Source: CAVVAL01 sp963740215
GTDB taxonomy: Bacteria > Actinomycetota > Actinomycetes > Mycobacteriales > Cryptosporangiaceae
Assembly: GCA_963740215.1 (NCBI GenBank)
Contig: CAVUDJ010000019.1
Coordinates: 992,001-1,056,000, forward strand
Direction: 5' to 3'
DNA: 64,000 nt
Shown here: positions 1 through 8,430 of the stretch, one piece after another
Position numbering within the stretch: position 1 is the first letter of the stretch
How the letters are laid out: every line of letters starts with the position of its first letter
Notes under the pieces: generated by a model
The model's database searches: none
Told to the model about the DNA's origin: nothing
Seen by the model: only the letters and a program-made list of their open reading frames with translations
Made by a program: the position numbers and the translations under genes

Positions 1-124
1 GCCGAACGACCGGTTGCAGCACCGCCCAGCGGTCTGTGACGGGACGGTTACAGGATGGCGATACTGCGGTGCCGCTCCCGGGTGACGCTCTGAGCCATCG
101 AGACCGGCCCAGGAGGGGAGAGAG

Positions 125-334
125 ATGACTTCCTGCCAGCACAGCCGCCCGTGCCCGCACTTCGACGCACCCGACCGCGACGCGGCGGCGATCATCGCGA
201 GCCATCCCGAGCAGGGCTGGAACCTGCTGTGCAACGGCGTCGTGGTGTTCGACGACACCGGCGAGCTCCTGCCGACTGGCGCGGGCATCGCTCCACATCG
301 CCCCGCGATCCATGCCCGGCCGCTCGCTGCCTGA
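125..334 (+). CDS. DUF5999 family small protein
   Basis: A 69-residue protein that matches the short actinobacterial DUF5999 family, whose function is unknown. The family pattern is visible: a Cys/His-rich start (CQHSRPCPHF, residues 4-13), the core HPEQGWNLLCNGVVVFDDTG (about residues 27-46), and a PHRP tail. The Cys/His spacing could bind a metal, but that is inference. The ATG start is backed by a strong ribosome site (AGGAGGGGAGAG) directly upstream. The next gene begins 34 nt after the stop with its own ribosome site. Confidence 0.85.
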   Translation: MTSCQHSRPCPHFDAPDRDAAAIIASHPEQGWNLLCNGVVVFDDTGELLPTGAGIAPHRPAIHARPLAA

Positions 335-368
335 AGCGCGCTGAACGCAACGTCCCCAAGGAGAGATC

Positions 369-964
369 ATGCGCCGTATCCCGCTCGCCGTCGCTACCGC
401 AGCTACCTTCGCCTGTGCACTCACCGCGCCGGGCCCTGCCGTCGCCGCCACCGCGCCACCAGCCCAACAACACGCCGCCACGGCAACGGGCAGCGCGCAC
501 AAGCTGCCCGACGGCTGGCGCCGGTGCAACAACACCCACCACCGGTTCTCGATCGGTTACCCGCGCGATTGGCACACCAGCCAGCTCCGCCCCGCCGACA
601 AGTGCCGGCAGTTCGACCGGCAGCCGTTCACCGTGCCGGAGGCCTCGGAGTACCCGATCACCGCATTGAACGCAGTGGCGACCACGGCGGTCTTCAGCGA
701 ACTCGTGCAGAGCCCCGGCGACCCCATGTTCGAGGAGCGGCTGCTGTGGCAGCAGACGTCGGTCTGCGGCCGCCGAGCACTGCGCTACGAGACCGTCGCG
801 ACCGGTGAGGGCCTGTACCAGAAGGGCACCCGGACCTATGGGTACGCGGTCAACCGGAGCGGCAAGGCCTTCCTGGTGTTCACGATGACCCCCCCGGCGA
901 CAACCGGTACGCGCGGAACAAGGTCGTCGTGGACCGCGCGGTCCGCACGCTGCGGTTCAGGTAA
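369..964 (+). CDS. secreted protein of unknown function (frameshift near 891-898)
   Basis: An N-terminal signal peptide is clear: MRRIPL, a hydrophobic run, then an Ala-rich cleavage region ending near residue 27 (AVAA). The mature part has four cysteines and the pattern of a small extracellular lipoprotein-like domain (FSIGYPRDW near residue 60), but I do not recognise a family. The open frame would run on to 1157 with poor composition. Reading one base off after the run of Cs at 889-895 instead gives DNRYARNKVVVDRAVRTLRF and a stop at 962-964, which looks like the genuine C-terminus. About 198 residues after correction. The ribosome site AAGGAGAG precedes the ATG. Confidence 0.7.
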
Positions 965-1142
965 CCAGCCATCCGCCGCCCCGGTCCTCGGCGGCATACG
1001 ACTCAACGAGCAGCCGAATTCCAGCGCCTCGGTCGGAGCTCGGCGACATTGCACCGCGGTCGCCGAGCTGTGGCACTGCGGTCGCTCTGCGCGATCACCA
1101 CACTGGGTGCCGGCGCGCGACTCGCGAAGAGGTTATGGCGGA

Positions 1143-1565
1143 TTAGCGTGGAACTGACCTGCCCGCCGGGACGGTGAGTTCGCGGTGGTTGTCCAGGAGG
1201 CGGGCGCGGTCGACGCGGTCGGTGTCGGCGAGGAGATGGCGGGCGCCGGACATCGCCACGTCGGCAGCGTCGAGTGCCGTTCGCGCGCCGGCATCGTCGC
1301 CCTGATCGGCGAGCAGCTGGGCGAGCGCGTCGAGCGCTAATACCTCGATCTCGACGTCGTGCGCGTCGCGGGCGGCGGTAACCGCGTCGGCCAGCTGGTC
1401 CGGGTCGGCGTCGAGTGCCGCGACGACGTACTGGGCCAGCGGAAGGCCGTCGCCGCCGGCCGCGCTGTACCAGCAACTGTTCCGGGCCGGCCCCGCAACC
1501 GCGTAGTCGAAGTCATGGCGGTCATCGTCGCCGCCGGACCACAGCGTTGCCCAGCATCGTCCCAA
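1143..1565 (-). CDS. possible fragment of a TPR-type regulator
   Basis: A 140-residue open frame with convincing high-GC codon use between positions 1143 and about 1450. Its second half is a run of Ala/Leu/Asp-rich amphipathic helices (LADAVTAARDAHDVEIEVLA, then LADQGDDAGARTALDAADVA), like the C-terminal helical repeats of LuxR/AfsR-type regulators. No N-terminal domain, ribosome site or promoter is visible, and the first 40 residues look less protein-like. It may be the remnant of a larger gene whose 5' part is lost, or a frameshifted piece. It contains a TTA leucine codon near 1340. Function not assigned. Confidence 0.3.
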   Translation of the reverse strand: MGRCWATLWSGGDDDRHDFDYAVAGPARNSCWYSAAGGDGLPLAQYVVAALDADPDQLADAVTAARDAHDVEIEVLALDALAQLLADQGDDAGARTALDAADVAMSGARHLLADTDRVDRARLLDNHRELTVPAGRSVPR

Positions 1566-1648
1566 GCGAGGGAACCCGGCGATCGCCGGGACGCGTCACG
1601 ACGCGGCTACCGGCGTACTCCGGTCGAGGGCAGGCGTGCTGCGGAACG

Positions 1649-1666
1649 GTGGTGAAAATCCACCAC
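1649..1666 (-). terminator. small hairpin after tRNA-Leu
   Basis: A 6-bp perfect stem (GTGGTG / CACCAC) with an AT-rich 6-nt loop begins just after the CCA end of the tRNA on its strand. Position fits a transcription end; the stem is short. Confidence 0.35.
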
Positions 1667-1669
1667 GAC

Positions 1670-1755
1670 TGGTGTCCGAGGGGGGACTTGAACCCCCACG
1701 CCCTTTCGGGCACTAGCACCTCAAGCTAGCGCGTCTGCCATTCCGCCACCCGGAC
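1670..1755 (-). tRNA. tRNA-Leu (anticodon GAG)
   Basis: The reverse complement folds as a class II tRNA: acceptor GTCCGGG paired with the 3' side CTCGGAC, D-arm GGCAGACGC, anticodon stem CTAGC/GCTAG around loop TTGAGGT (anticodon GAG, reading CUC/CUU leucine codons), a long variable arm TGCCCGAAAGGGC, a T-arm with GTTCAAGTC, and an encoded CCA end. The 86-nt length including CCA and the long variable arm are as expected for tRNA-Leu. Confidence 0.97.
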
Positions 1756-1930
1756 AGGGTGTGTCGCCCCCGAGGGGGTGACTGCTGGGAGTAACCATAC
1801 CCAACGCCGCGCCCCGTTCCCAACCCGGTACCCCAGCCGGCACGGCGCCGGGCGAAAGGCCTTTGTCCCGCGCACGGCACGGGTCTACGGTTCCCTCATC
1901 GACGCGCGATCAGGCTGGTAGGAAAGGGAC

Positions 1931-3257
1931 ATGACAGCGACGTCCGCCCCGCACCCGACCGCCGAGCAGGAGGTCGTGGAGATCGCCCGCGACCTCATTC
2001 GCATCGACACCACGAACACTGGTGACACGGCGACGAGCGCGGGGGAGCGGCTGGCCGCCGAGTACGTGGCCACGAAGCTCGACGAGGTGGGCATCGAGTC
2101 CCGGATCTTCGAGAGCGAGCCGGGCCGGGCGAGCCTGGTGGCGCGCATCCCGGGCGCCGACTCCAGCCGCGGCGCGCTGATGATCCACGGCCATCTCGAC
2201 GTGGTGCCCGGCGGCGGCAGGCGACTGGACGGTCCACCCGTTCGCGGGCGAGATCCGCGACGGCTACCTGTGGGGCCGCGGCGCCGTCGACATGAAGGAC
2301 ATGGACGCGATGACGCTGGCGCTGGTCCGCCAGTGGGCGCGCGAGGGCCGCACCCCGCCGCGCGACATCGTCCTGGCGTTCCTCGCCGACGAGGAGGCCG
2401 GCGGTGCGCTCGGCGCGCACTTCATGGTCGACAACCACCCCGAGCTGTTCGACGGGTGCACGGAGGCGATCAGCGAGGTCGGCGGCTTCTCCGTCTCGCT
2501 CAACGAAGACCTGCGCCTCTACCTGATCGAGACGGCCCAGAAGGGCCTCGGCTGGATGAGGGTCACGGCCACCGGGCGCGCCGGGCACGGCTCGATGGTC
2601 CACGACGACAACGCCGTCACGGCGCTGTGCGAGGCGGTCGCGCGGGTCGGGCGGCACCAGTTCCCCGTCGTCATGACCGACACGGTGCGCCGGTTCCTCG
2701 ACGAGGTGTCCGCCGCGCTGGGCATCGAGCTCGACCCGGACGACCCCGAGGCCACGATAGCCAAGCTCGGCGGCGTCGCGCGCATCATCGGCGCCACGAT
2801 CCGCAACACCGCAAACCCGACCATGCTCGACGCCGGCTACAAGGTGAACGTGATCCCCGGGTCGGCCCAGGCGACGATCGACGGCCGGTTCCTTCCCGGC
2901 CAGGAGCAGCAGTTCACCGAGCAGCTCGACGCGCTCCTCGGCCCGGACGTGACACGCGAGTGGATCGTGCACCAGCCGGCCCTGGAGACCAGCTTCGACG
3001 GCGACCTGGTCGACGCGATGGCCGACGCGCTGCGCGCGGAGGACCCGGGCGCGCGACCGGTGCCGTACATGCTCTCCGCCGGCACCGACGCGAAGGCGTT
3101 CGCGCGCCTCGGCGTCCGCGGCTTCGGCTTCTCCCCGCTGAAGCTCCCCGCCGACCTGGACTTCGCCGCCCTGTTCCACGGCGTTGACGAGCGCGTTCCC
3201 GTTGAAGCGTTGCGCTTTGGGGTACGCGTGCTGGATCGTTTCCTGTTTCGCTGCTGA
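1931..3257 (+). CDS. M20 family metallopeptidase (frameshift near 2213)
   Basis: Zinc-dependent amidohydrolase of the M20 peptidase/deacylase family (ArgE/DapE/CPG2 type), about 441 residues after correction. The metal-binding motif HGHLDVVP is at residues 91-98, the DMKD metal motif follows at 2290-2301, and the catalytic DEEAGG is near 2388. The dimerisation domain follows GRAGHGS near 2577. Two frames join at GTGCCCGGCGGC (2207-2218): removing one C gives VVPAAAGDWTVHPFAGE in one frame. The ribosome site GGAAAGG lies upstream of the ATG. The substrate cannot be told; the Asp/Glu-rich actinobacterial dipeptidase group is the best guess. The frameshift is most likely a sequence error. Confidence 0.85.
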
Positions 3258-3295
3258 ACCGACTGTTACACCGCCGCTCACAAGGGGAGAGCACG

Positions 3296-3979
3296 ATGAC
3301 GACCGACGCCGAGATCGACAGCGCGCTCGACGCGGTGATCGTGGCCGCACGCGCTCACCTGGCTCTGCTACGCGCGGGTGACCGTGCCACCGAACAGCAG
3401 GTCGCGAGAGCGTACGTGGCGCTCAACAACGCCACCGTGCGCTACGACGACCTGCTCAGCGAGGCGTACGACGAGGTCACCCCGTGGGACGTCGAGTACC
3501 TCGAACCCGAGGAGGGCGCGGACACCGACGTCGCCGGGGCCGGCTCCGGAGGGGGCCGCCGCGGCCGACTCGGGAGCCAGCGACGATCTGCGTCCGCCAG
3601 CGCCGCGACTTCCAGGTACCGGACATCGCCGCCCTGCTCGCATTGGGTAGCGAGCAGCGGCAGCAGAACTGGTCCGCACACGATCCGCAGTACGCGCGCA
3701 CCCCGGTGAGCAACCTCGGCGACGCCGTCTACGAGCTGGTTCTGGCCGGCGACGGCTCGCTCGCCTCGCTCGACGCGTACCCGGAGCTGCTGCCGGGCAA
3801 CGGGGTACTGATGGTGAACACCGTCGCCAATCCGCTTACGTTCGGTGATCCAGACGCAGTTCGAGGAGGACGAGCCGTTCCGCCTGCGGCCGGGCGACAT
3901 CCTGCTGTACCGGCTCGACGAGGAGATCGTCGAGGAGCTGGACGCGGACGACGACGAGGAGGCACCGGCGGTCCGCTGA
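3296..3979 (+). CDS. conserved actinobacterial protein of unknown function (multiple frameshifts)
   Basis: An acidic protein of about 226 residues whose pieces lie in different frames: MTTDAEIDSALDAVIVAARA through VTPWDVEYLEPEE (3296-3520), then VRQRRDFQVPDIAALLALG (from about 3592), then the acidic end FRLRPGDILLYRLDEEIVEE to the stop at 3977-3979. Breaks fall near 3550-3595 (one or two) and near 3850. The blocks ALNNATVRYDDLL, VTPWDVE and VRQRRDF are shared with a conserved hypothetical protein of streptomycetes as far as I recall; no function is known to me. The ribosome site GGGGAG precedes the ATG. The number of breaks within 300 bp points to sequence error, though a decayed gene is possible. 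Confidence 0.55.
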
Positions 3980-3989
3980 CGCGCCCCGC

Positions 3990-3995
3990 TAGTGT
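3990..3995 (+). promoter_or_regulatory. leaderless-type -10 box for the quinone reductase gene
   Basis: TAGTGT, 7 nt before GTG 4003; there is no GGAG-like ribosome site in the gap, so this box also supports that start. Confidence 0.45.
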
Positions 3996-4002
3996 CGGCG
4001 TC

Positions 4003-4998
4003 GTGACTGAACAGAGCAGCATGCGGGCCTGGCGGGTGCACGAGCACGGCGCGGCGTGGGACGTCCTCCGCCTGGACGAGGTGCCGGTTCCCGAGCCCGG
4101 GCCGGGCGCGGTGCGGGTCAAGGTGGCGGCGGTCGGCCTGAACTTCCCCGACCTGCTGCTCTGCGCCGGCCAGTACCAGGAGCGCCCGCCGCTGCCGTTC
4201 ATCCCCGGCCTGGAGGTCGCGGGTGAGGTGGTCGCGGTCGGCGAGGGCGCCGAGCACGCCGTCGGCGACCGGGTCCTCGGCGCGCCGATGCCCGCCGGTG
4301 GGCTGGCCGAGCAGGCCGTCCTGCCGCGGGGCGGCGCGTTCCCGTACCCGGCCGCGATGCCGGACGCCGAGGCCGCCGCGCTGTTCATCACCTACCAGAC
4401 GGCGCACTTCGGCCTGCACCGCCGCGCGGAGCTGAAGGCGGGGGAGACCCTGCTGGTGCACGCTGGCGCCAGCGGCACCGGTTCGGCGGCGATCCAGCTG
4501 GGCAAGGCGGCCGGCGCGACGGTGATCGCCACCGCGGGCGGAGCCGAGAAGGCCAAGGTCTGCCGCGAGCTGGGCGCGGACGTCGCGATCGACTACAACT
4601 CCGAGAACCTGGTCGAGGCGGTCAAGGCGGCCACCAAGGGCCAGGGCGCCGACGTGATCTGGGACCCGGTCGGCGGCGACGTGTTCGACGCGTCCCGCAA
4701 GTGCATCGCGTTCGAGGGCCGGCTGGTGGTGGTCGGCTTCGCCTCCGGACGCATCCCGGACGCGCCGATGAACCACGCGCTGGTCAAGAACTACTCGATC
4801 CTCGGGCTGCACTGGGGCCTGTACCGGCGCAAGCAGCCGGAGCTGATCGGTCAGTGCCATGCGGAGCTGCTGAAGCTCTACGCTGACGGGCTCATCCACC
4901 CGCTGGTGGGGCAGGAGCGACCGCTCACCGAGGCGCCGGAGGCCTACCGTGACCTGGCCGGACGTAAGGCGGTCGGGAAGATCGTGCTCGTTCCGTAG
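4003..4998 (+). CDS. NADPH:quinone oxidoreductase family protein (zinc-less MDR)
   Basis: A 331-residue medium-chain dehydrogenase/reductase of the quinone reductase (QOR) subgroup. The N-terminal GroES-like domain contains VGLNFPDLLLCAGQYQ and PFIPGLEVAGEV; the Rossmann half contains LVHAGASGTGSAAIQLGKA (about residues 150-168), where NADPH binds, and ends with VGKIVLVP. The cysteine/histidine ligands of zinc alcohol dehydrogenases are absent, as usual for QOR. Likely a one- or two-electron carbonyl/quinone reductase in the cytosol; the substrate cannot be read from sequence. ATG 4021 is an alternative start. Confidence 0.88.
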   Translation: MTEQSSMRAWRVHEHGAAWDVLRLDEVPVPEPGPGAVRVKVAAVGLNFPDLLLCAGQYQERPPLPFIPGLEVAGEVVAVGEGAEHAVGDRVLGAPMPAGGLAEQAVLPRGGAFPYPAAMPDAEAAALFITYQTAHFGLHRRAELKAGETLLVHAGASGTGSAAIQLGKAAGATVIATAGGAEKAKVCRELGADVAIDYNSENLVEAVKAATKGQGADVIWDPVGGDVFDASRKCIAFEGRLVVVGFASGRIPDAPMNHALVKNYSILGLHWGLYRRKQPELIGQCHAELLKLYADGLIHPLVGQERPLTEAPEAYRDLAGRKAVGKIVLVP

Positions 4999-5025
4999 AC
5001 ACGGCCCCTGGAGTGGGAGAGCGGA

Positions 5026-5226
5026 TCAGGTCGAGGGGCCGGGGAGCAGCGCCTGTCCGCTTCGTCGCCGACGGAGTATCACCTTGCGGGTGCCGTCGGA
5101 GTACAGCCGGACCCGGGCCAACTCCCACCCTCCGAACTCCGCCTGCAGCGACAGCTGAACCGTTGCCGTAACCCGGTCGGTACCGGGCGGCAACCTCAGC
5201 GGCGCGTATTCGTAATCCGGGGGCAC
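5026..5226 (-). CDS. DUF5703 family protein
   Basis: About 66 residues with the pattern of the small actinobacterial DUF5703 family: PDYEYAPLRLPPGT, then AEFGGWELARVRLYSDGTRK, then an Arg cluster. Function unknown. GTG 5226 gives a start MPPDYEYAPL, matching how I remember family members; GTG 5232 would add two residues. The sequence CACTAT sits 6 nt before GTG 5226. The gene stands alone, convergent with the quinone reductase gene only 27 nt away. Confidence 0.75.
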   Translation of the reverse strand: MPPDYEYAPLRLPPGTDRVTATVQLSLQAEFGGWELARVRLYSDGTRKVILRRRRSGQALLPGPST

Positions 5227-5265
5227 CTGCACATAGTGACCTACCGGACACGCATTTGAGAACCG

Positions 5266-6246
5266 TTACGGCTGAACGGCTTGCACGACGCCGTCCGCGC
5301 GGCCGGTGACGTAGACCGTTCCGGTGCCCGGATCGACGGCCACGCTGTTCGGCTGGCGGACCGTCGGGAACCGCCCGACCTCGACCGGTGCGCCGCCCGC
5401 AAGACTGAGCCCGACCAGCTCATTCGTGGCGGTCAGGGTGAGCCACAGGACGTCACGCGTGCGGTCGTACGCCGCGCCGTACGGGGATCCGCCGACGGGG
5501 TGCCGCTGACGCAGGAACAGCGGGTCGGTGGAGAAGATCAGGATCTCGCCGCCGCGCGTGTCGATCACGACGAACCGGTTTCGCCGGTCGACGAGCACCT
5601 TCGTGGCGCCGTCGCCGGCGCGGGTCTGCTGGACGAGCTTGCCGTCGGCGTCGAAGACGGTGAGCGTGCTCTGCGCCGAGTCGACCACGCCGAGCAGGTC
5701 GCCGTTGACGGCCACACCGGCACTGTGCTCGCCGGTGCGCAGCGACGGCTGGCGGTTCCTGCCGACCACGACCGCACGCCCCTGCTTCGGGAGGCTCACG
5801 AGGGCGGCGTCGTCGCGCATCGGCGCCACCTGGTACCCGTCGGCGGGGAGCTTCTGCTCGGCCGGCGCGGCATCGCCCACGGTCGGCACCCGCAGGAGGG
5901 TCTTGCCGGCGGCGACCAGCACCGATCCGGCCGGGCCGAGGCTGACGTGGGTGGCGCGGCCGGGCAGCGGCACGGTGCGCGCCACAGCGCCAGTGGCTGA
6001 GTCCAGCAGGAGCAGGCGGTCGGGGTCGCGCACCGCGACAGCGACACGCGCCGTACCACCGTCGACCGCGATGCCCTCGGCCCCAGGACCGGCGGGCCAC
6101 GCGGAGCCGGCCGGGCTCGCCGACGGTGCCGGCGCCGCCGCGGGCGTGGCGGGCGGGAACCCGGCCTGGTCGCCGTCGTCGACGGTCGAGCACGCCGCCA
6201 CAAGCAGCATCACGGAGATCGCCGCGCCAAGTCGTATCGCCTGCAC
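5266..6246 (-). CDS. lipoprotein with YncE-like beta-propeller repeats
   Basis: A 326-residue predicted lipoprotein. The N-terminus QAIRLGAAISVMLLVAACS carries a lipobox (VAAC) about 19 residues in, followed by a Pro/Ala/Ser linker. The rest contains repeated VxVxGxxxxV blades (IAVDGGTARVAVAV, SVAVDPGTGTVYVTG), typical of YncE/SMP-30-like propellers. It should sit outside the membrane; the ligand is unknown. The start GTG 6246 is chosen because TAGGGT lies 7 nt upstream; GTG 6255 is also in frame. The open frame continues upstream into the next gene only because that gene is frameshifted. Confidence 0.72.
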   Translation of the reverse strand: MQAIRLGAAISVMLLVAACSTVDDGDQAGFPPATPAAAPAPSASPAGSAWPAGPGAEGIAVDGGTARVAVAVRDPDRLLLLDSATGAVARTVPLPGRATHVSLGPAGSVLVAAGKTLLRVPTVGDAAPAEQKLPADGYQVAPMRDDAALVSLPKQGRAVVVGRNRQPSLRTGEHSAGVAVNGDLLGVVDSAQSTLTVFDADGKLVQQTRAGDGATKVLVDRRNRFVVIDTRGGEILIFSTDPLFLRQRHPVGGSPYGAAYDRTRDVLWLTLTATNELVGLSLAGGAPVEVGRFPTVRQPNSVAVDPGTGTVYVTGRADGVVQAVQP

Positions 6247-6253
6247 GAACGGC

Positions 6254-6259
6254 ACCCTA
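6254..6259 (-). promoter_or_regulatory. leaderless-type -10 box for the lipoprotein gene
   Basis: TAGGGT on the minus strand, 7 nt before GTG 6246; it overlaps the alternative GTG 6255 and so argues against that start. Confidence 0.45.
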
Positions 6260-6298
6260 CCGACCGACCGCCTACACACTGTCGGCGGTACTGCGTGA

Positions 6299-6335
6299 TT
6301 ACGGTACGTAGTCCGGCTTACGGTACGTAGTCCGG
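6299..6335. repeat. 19-bp tandem duplication at the end of the aldo/keto reductase gene
   Basis: TTACGGTACGTAGTCCGG occurs at 6299-6316 and again at 6318-6335, separated by one C. The right copy encodes the last residues and stop of the aldo/keto reductase; the left copy lies just past its stop and would repeat the same PDYVP ending. Confidence 0.9.
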
Positions 6336-7287
6336 GTAGCTGAGCTTGGGCGCCGAGACGTCGTCGAGCGCGTGCCGGATCTCGGACGGCAGCGTGAGGT
6401 CCTCGGTCTGGAGCGACCCGATGAGCTGGCCGACCGTGCGCGCGCCGATGACGGGGGCGGCCACCCCGGGCCGGTCGCGGACCCACGCCAGCGAGACCGC
6501 CAGCGGCGAAACACCGAGCCCGTCGGCCGCGGTGGCGACAGCCTCGACGATGCCGGCGGACCGCTCGTCGAGGAACCGGCCGACGAACCGCTCGAAGTGC
6601 GGCGATGCGGCGCGCGAGTCGGCGGGCGTGCCGTGCCGGTACTTGCCGGTGAGCACGCCGCGGCCCAGCGGCGACCAGGGGAGCAGCCCGAGACCGGCGT
6701 CCAGCGCGGCCGGCAGCACCTCGCGCTCGATGCCGCGTTCGACCAGGGAGTACTCGACCTGGGTGGAGACCAGCCGGGCAGAGCCGCGGGCGCTGCTGCC
6801 AGGCGGCGGCCTTGGCGGTCTGCCAGCCGGAGTAGTTCGACACGCCGGCGTAGCGGACCCGGCCGCTGCTCACGGCGGTCTCGACGGCGGACAGGGTCTC
6901 TTCCAGCGGCGTCTGCGGATCCCAGGCGTGCAGGTGCCACAGGTCGACGTAGTCGGTGCCGAGCCGGCGCAGCGAGCCGTCGAGCGCCCGCAGCAGGTGC
7001 CCGCGGGAGGCGTCCCGGCGGCGGTGCGAACTGGGCGAAACGCCCGCCTTGGTGGCGAGCACCACATCCTCGCGTGCCACGACGTGGTCGATCAGTGTGC
7101 CGATCAGCATCTCGCTCTCGCCGTCGGCGTAGACGTCGGCGGTGTCGATCAGCGTGCCGCCCGCGTCGGTGAACGTCTTGAGCTGCGCGGCGGCGTCCTC
7201 GGCGTCGGTGTCGCGGCCCCATGTCATGGTGCCCAGGGCGAGCCGGGACACCATCAGACCGCTGTGACCGAGGACGCGCTGTTCCAT
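6318..7287 (-). CDS. aldo/keto reductase (frameshift near 6795)
   Basis: About 322 residues after correction. N-terminal half: MEQRVLGHSGLMVSRLALGT, catalytic Asp/Tyr in TLIDTADVYADG (about residues 45-57), catalytic Lys in VLATKAG, catalytic His in VDLWHLHAWDP, and GVSNYSGWQ. C-terminal half in another frame: VEYSLVERGIE, LLPWSPLGRGVLTGKY and the NADP-binding APVIGARTVGQL. The join is at 6790-6800 on the minus strand (CAGCAGCGCCCGCGG); removing one C links the two. This is the AKR family with voltage-gated potassium channel beta-subunit-like layout; substrate unknown. Confidence 0.85.
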
Positions 7288-7294
7288 GTCGCGG

Positions 7295-7300
7295 ACCGTA
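7295..7300 (-). promoter_or_regulatory. leaderless-type -10 box for the aldo/keto reductase gene
   Basis: TACGGT on the minus strand, 7 nt before ATG 7287. Confidence 0.45.
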
Positions 7301-7379
7301 CCGTTGCCCCGCCGCGCAGCCGCTGACCGACCCGCCGATACGCTGCGTCAGACGATCACGGGCTGGGCACGGAGGCGAG

Positions 7380-8430
7380 ATGAGACTCGGACTGAACCTG
7401 GGCTACTGGGGCGCGGGCAACGACGCGGACAACCTGGAGCTGGCCCGGGTGGCCGACAAGATCGGCTACTCCGTGGTGTGGGCGGCCGAGGCGTACGGCT
7501 CCGACGCGCCGACCGTGCTGAGCTGGATCGCCGCGCAGACCGAGCGGATCGACGTCGGCAGCGCGATCCTCCAGATCCCGGCCCGCACCCCGGCGATGAC
7601 CGCGATGACCGCCGCCACCCTCGACACGCTCTCCGGCGGCCGGTTCCGGCTCGGCCTGGGCGTCTCGGGCCCGCAGGTCTCCGAGGGCTGGCACGGCGTC
7701 CGGTTCGACAAGCCGCTCGGCCGCACCCGCGAGTACGTCGACATCGTCCGGGCCGCGCTGCGCCGCGAGCGGGTCCGCTACGACGGCCAGCACTACACGC
7801 TGCCGCTGCCGGACGGGCCGGGCAAGGCGCTCACGCTCACCGTCCACCCGGCGCGCGAGCACATCCCGATCTACCTGGCCGCGGTCGGCCCGAAGAACCT
7901 CGAACTGGCCGGCGAGATCGCCGACGGTTGGCTCGCGGTCTTCTTCGCGCCAGAGAACGCCGCCGAGCACCTCAAGCAGCGTCGAGGCGGGGCGCGCCAA
8001 GGCCGGCGCCGACATGTCGACATTCGACGTGGTCCCGAACGTGCCGATCGTCCTCGGTGACGACCTGGAGAAGTGCGCCGACGCGGTCCGCCCGTACTGC
8101 GCCCTCTACATCGGCGGCATGGGCAGCCGGGACAAGAACTTCTACAACCAGCTCGCGGTACGGATGGGGTACGAGGCCGAGGCGGCCGAGATCCAGGAGA
8201 AGTACCTGGCCCGCGACTACGCCGGCGCGGCGGCGGCCGTGCCGCAGGAGTTCATCGACCGCACCGCGCTGATCGGCTCCGTCGACCGCATCGCCGACCG
8301 CATGCAGGCCTACGCCGAGGCCGGCGTCACCACGCTGAACGTCGCGGTGAGCCCGGTCGGCCTGGAGCAGCAGGTGGCCACCGTCCGCGCCGTCACGGAG
8401 GCGGTCGACAAGGCGGGACTGGCTAGTTGA
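7380..8430 (+). CDS. LLM-class F420-dependent oxidoreductase (frameshift near 7980)
   Basis: A luciferase-like TIM-barrel enzyme of about 349 residues predicted to use coenzyme F420. Visible family blocks are the N-terminal GLNLGYWG, VVWAAEAYGSDA (residues 33-44), RIDVGSAILQIPARTPAMTA, GRFRLGLGVSGPQVSEGWHG and PIYLAAVGPKN. After position 7980 the frame moves by one (extra base in AAGCAGCGTCGAG), continuing VEAGRAKAGADM and VPNVPIVLGDD to the stop at 8428-8430. The ribosome site GGAGGCGAG precedes ATG 7380. The stop overlaps the TTG start of uppP, so the two are likely co-translated. Substrate unknown. Confidence 0.88.

Noticed and set aside
1..124. End of an upstream gene at the window edge
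   Set aside because: Short open pieces exist in two frames but neither is long enough to support as coding.
1995..3350. 451-residue open frame on the minus strand
   Set aside because: It runs antisense to the M20 peptidase, is rich in Arg/Asp/Val as expected for the complement of high-GC genes, and has no motif.
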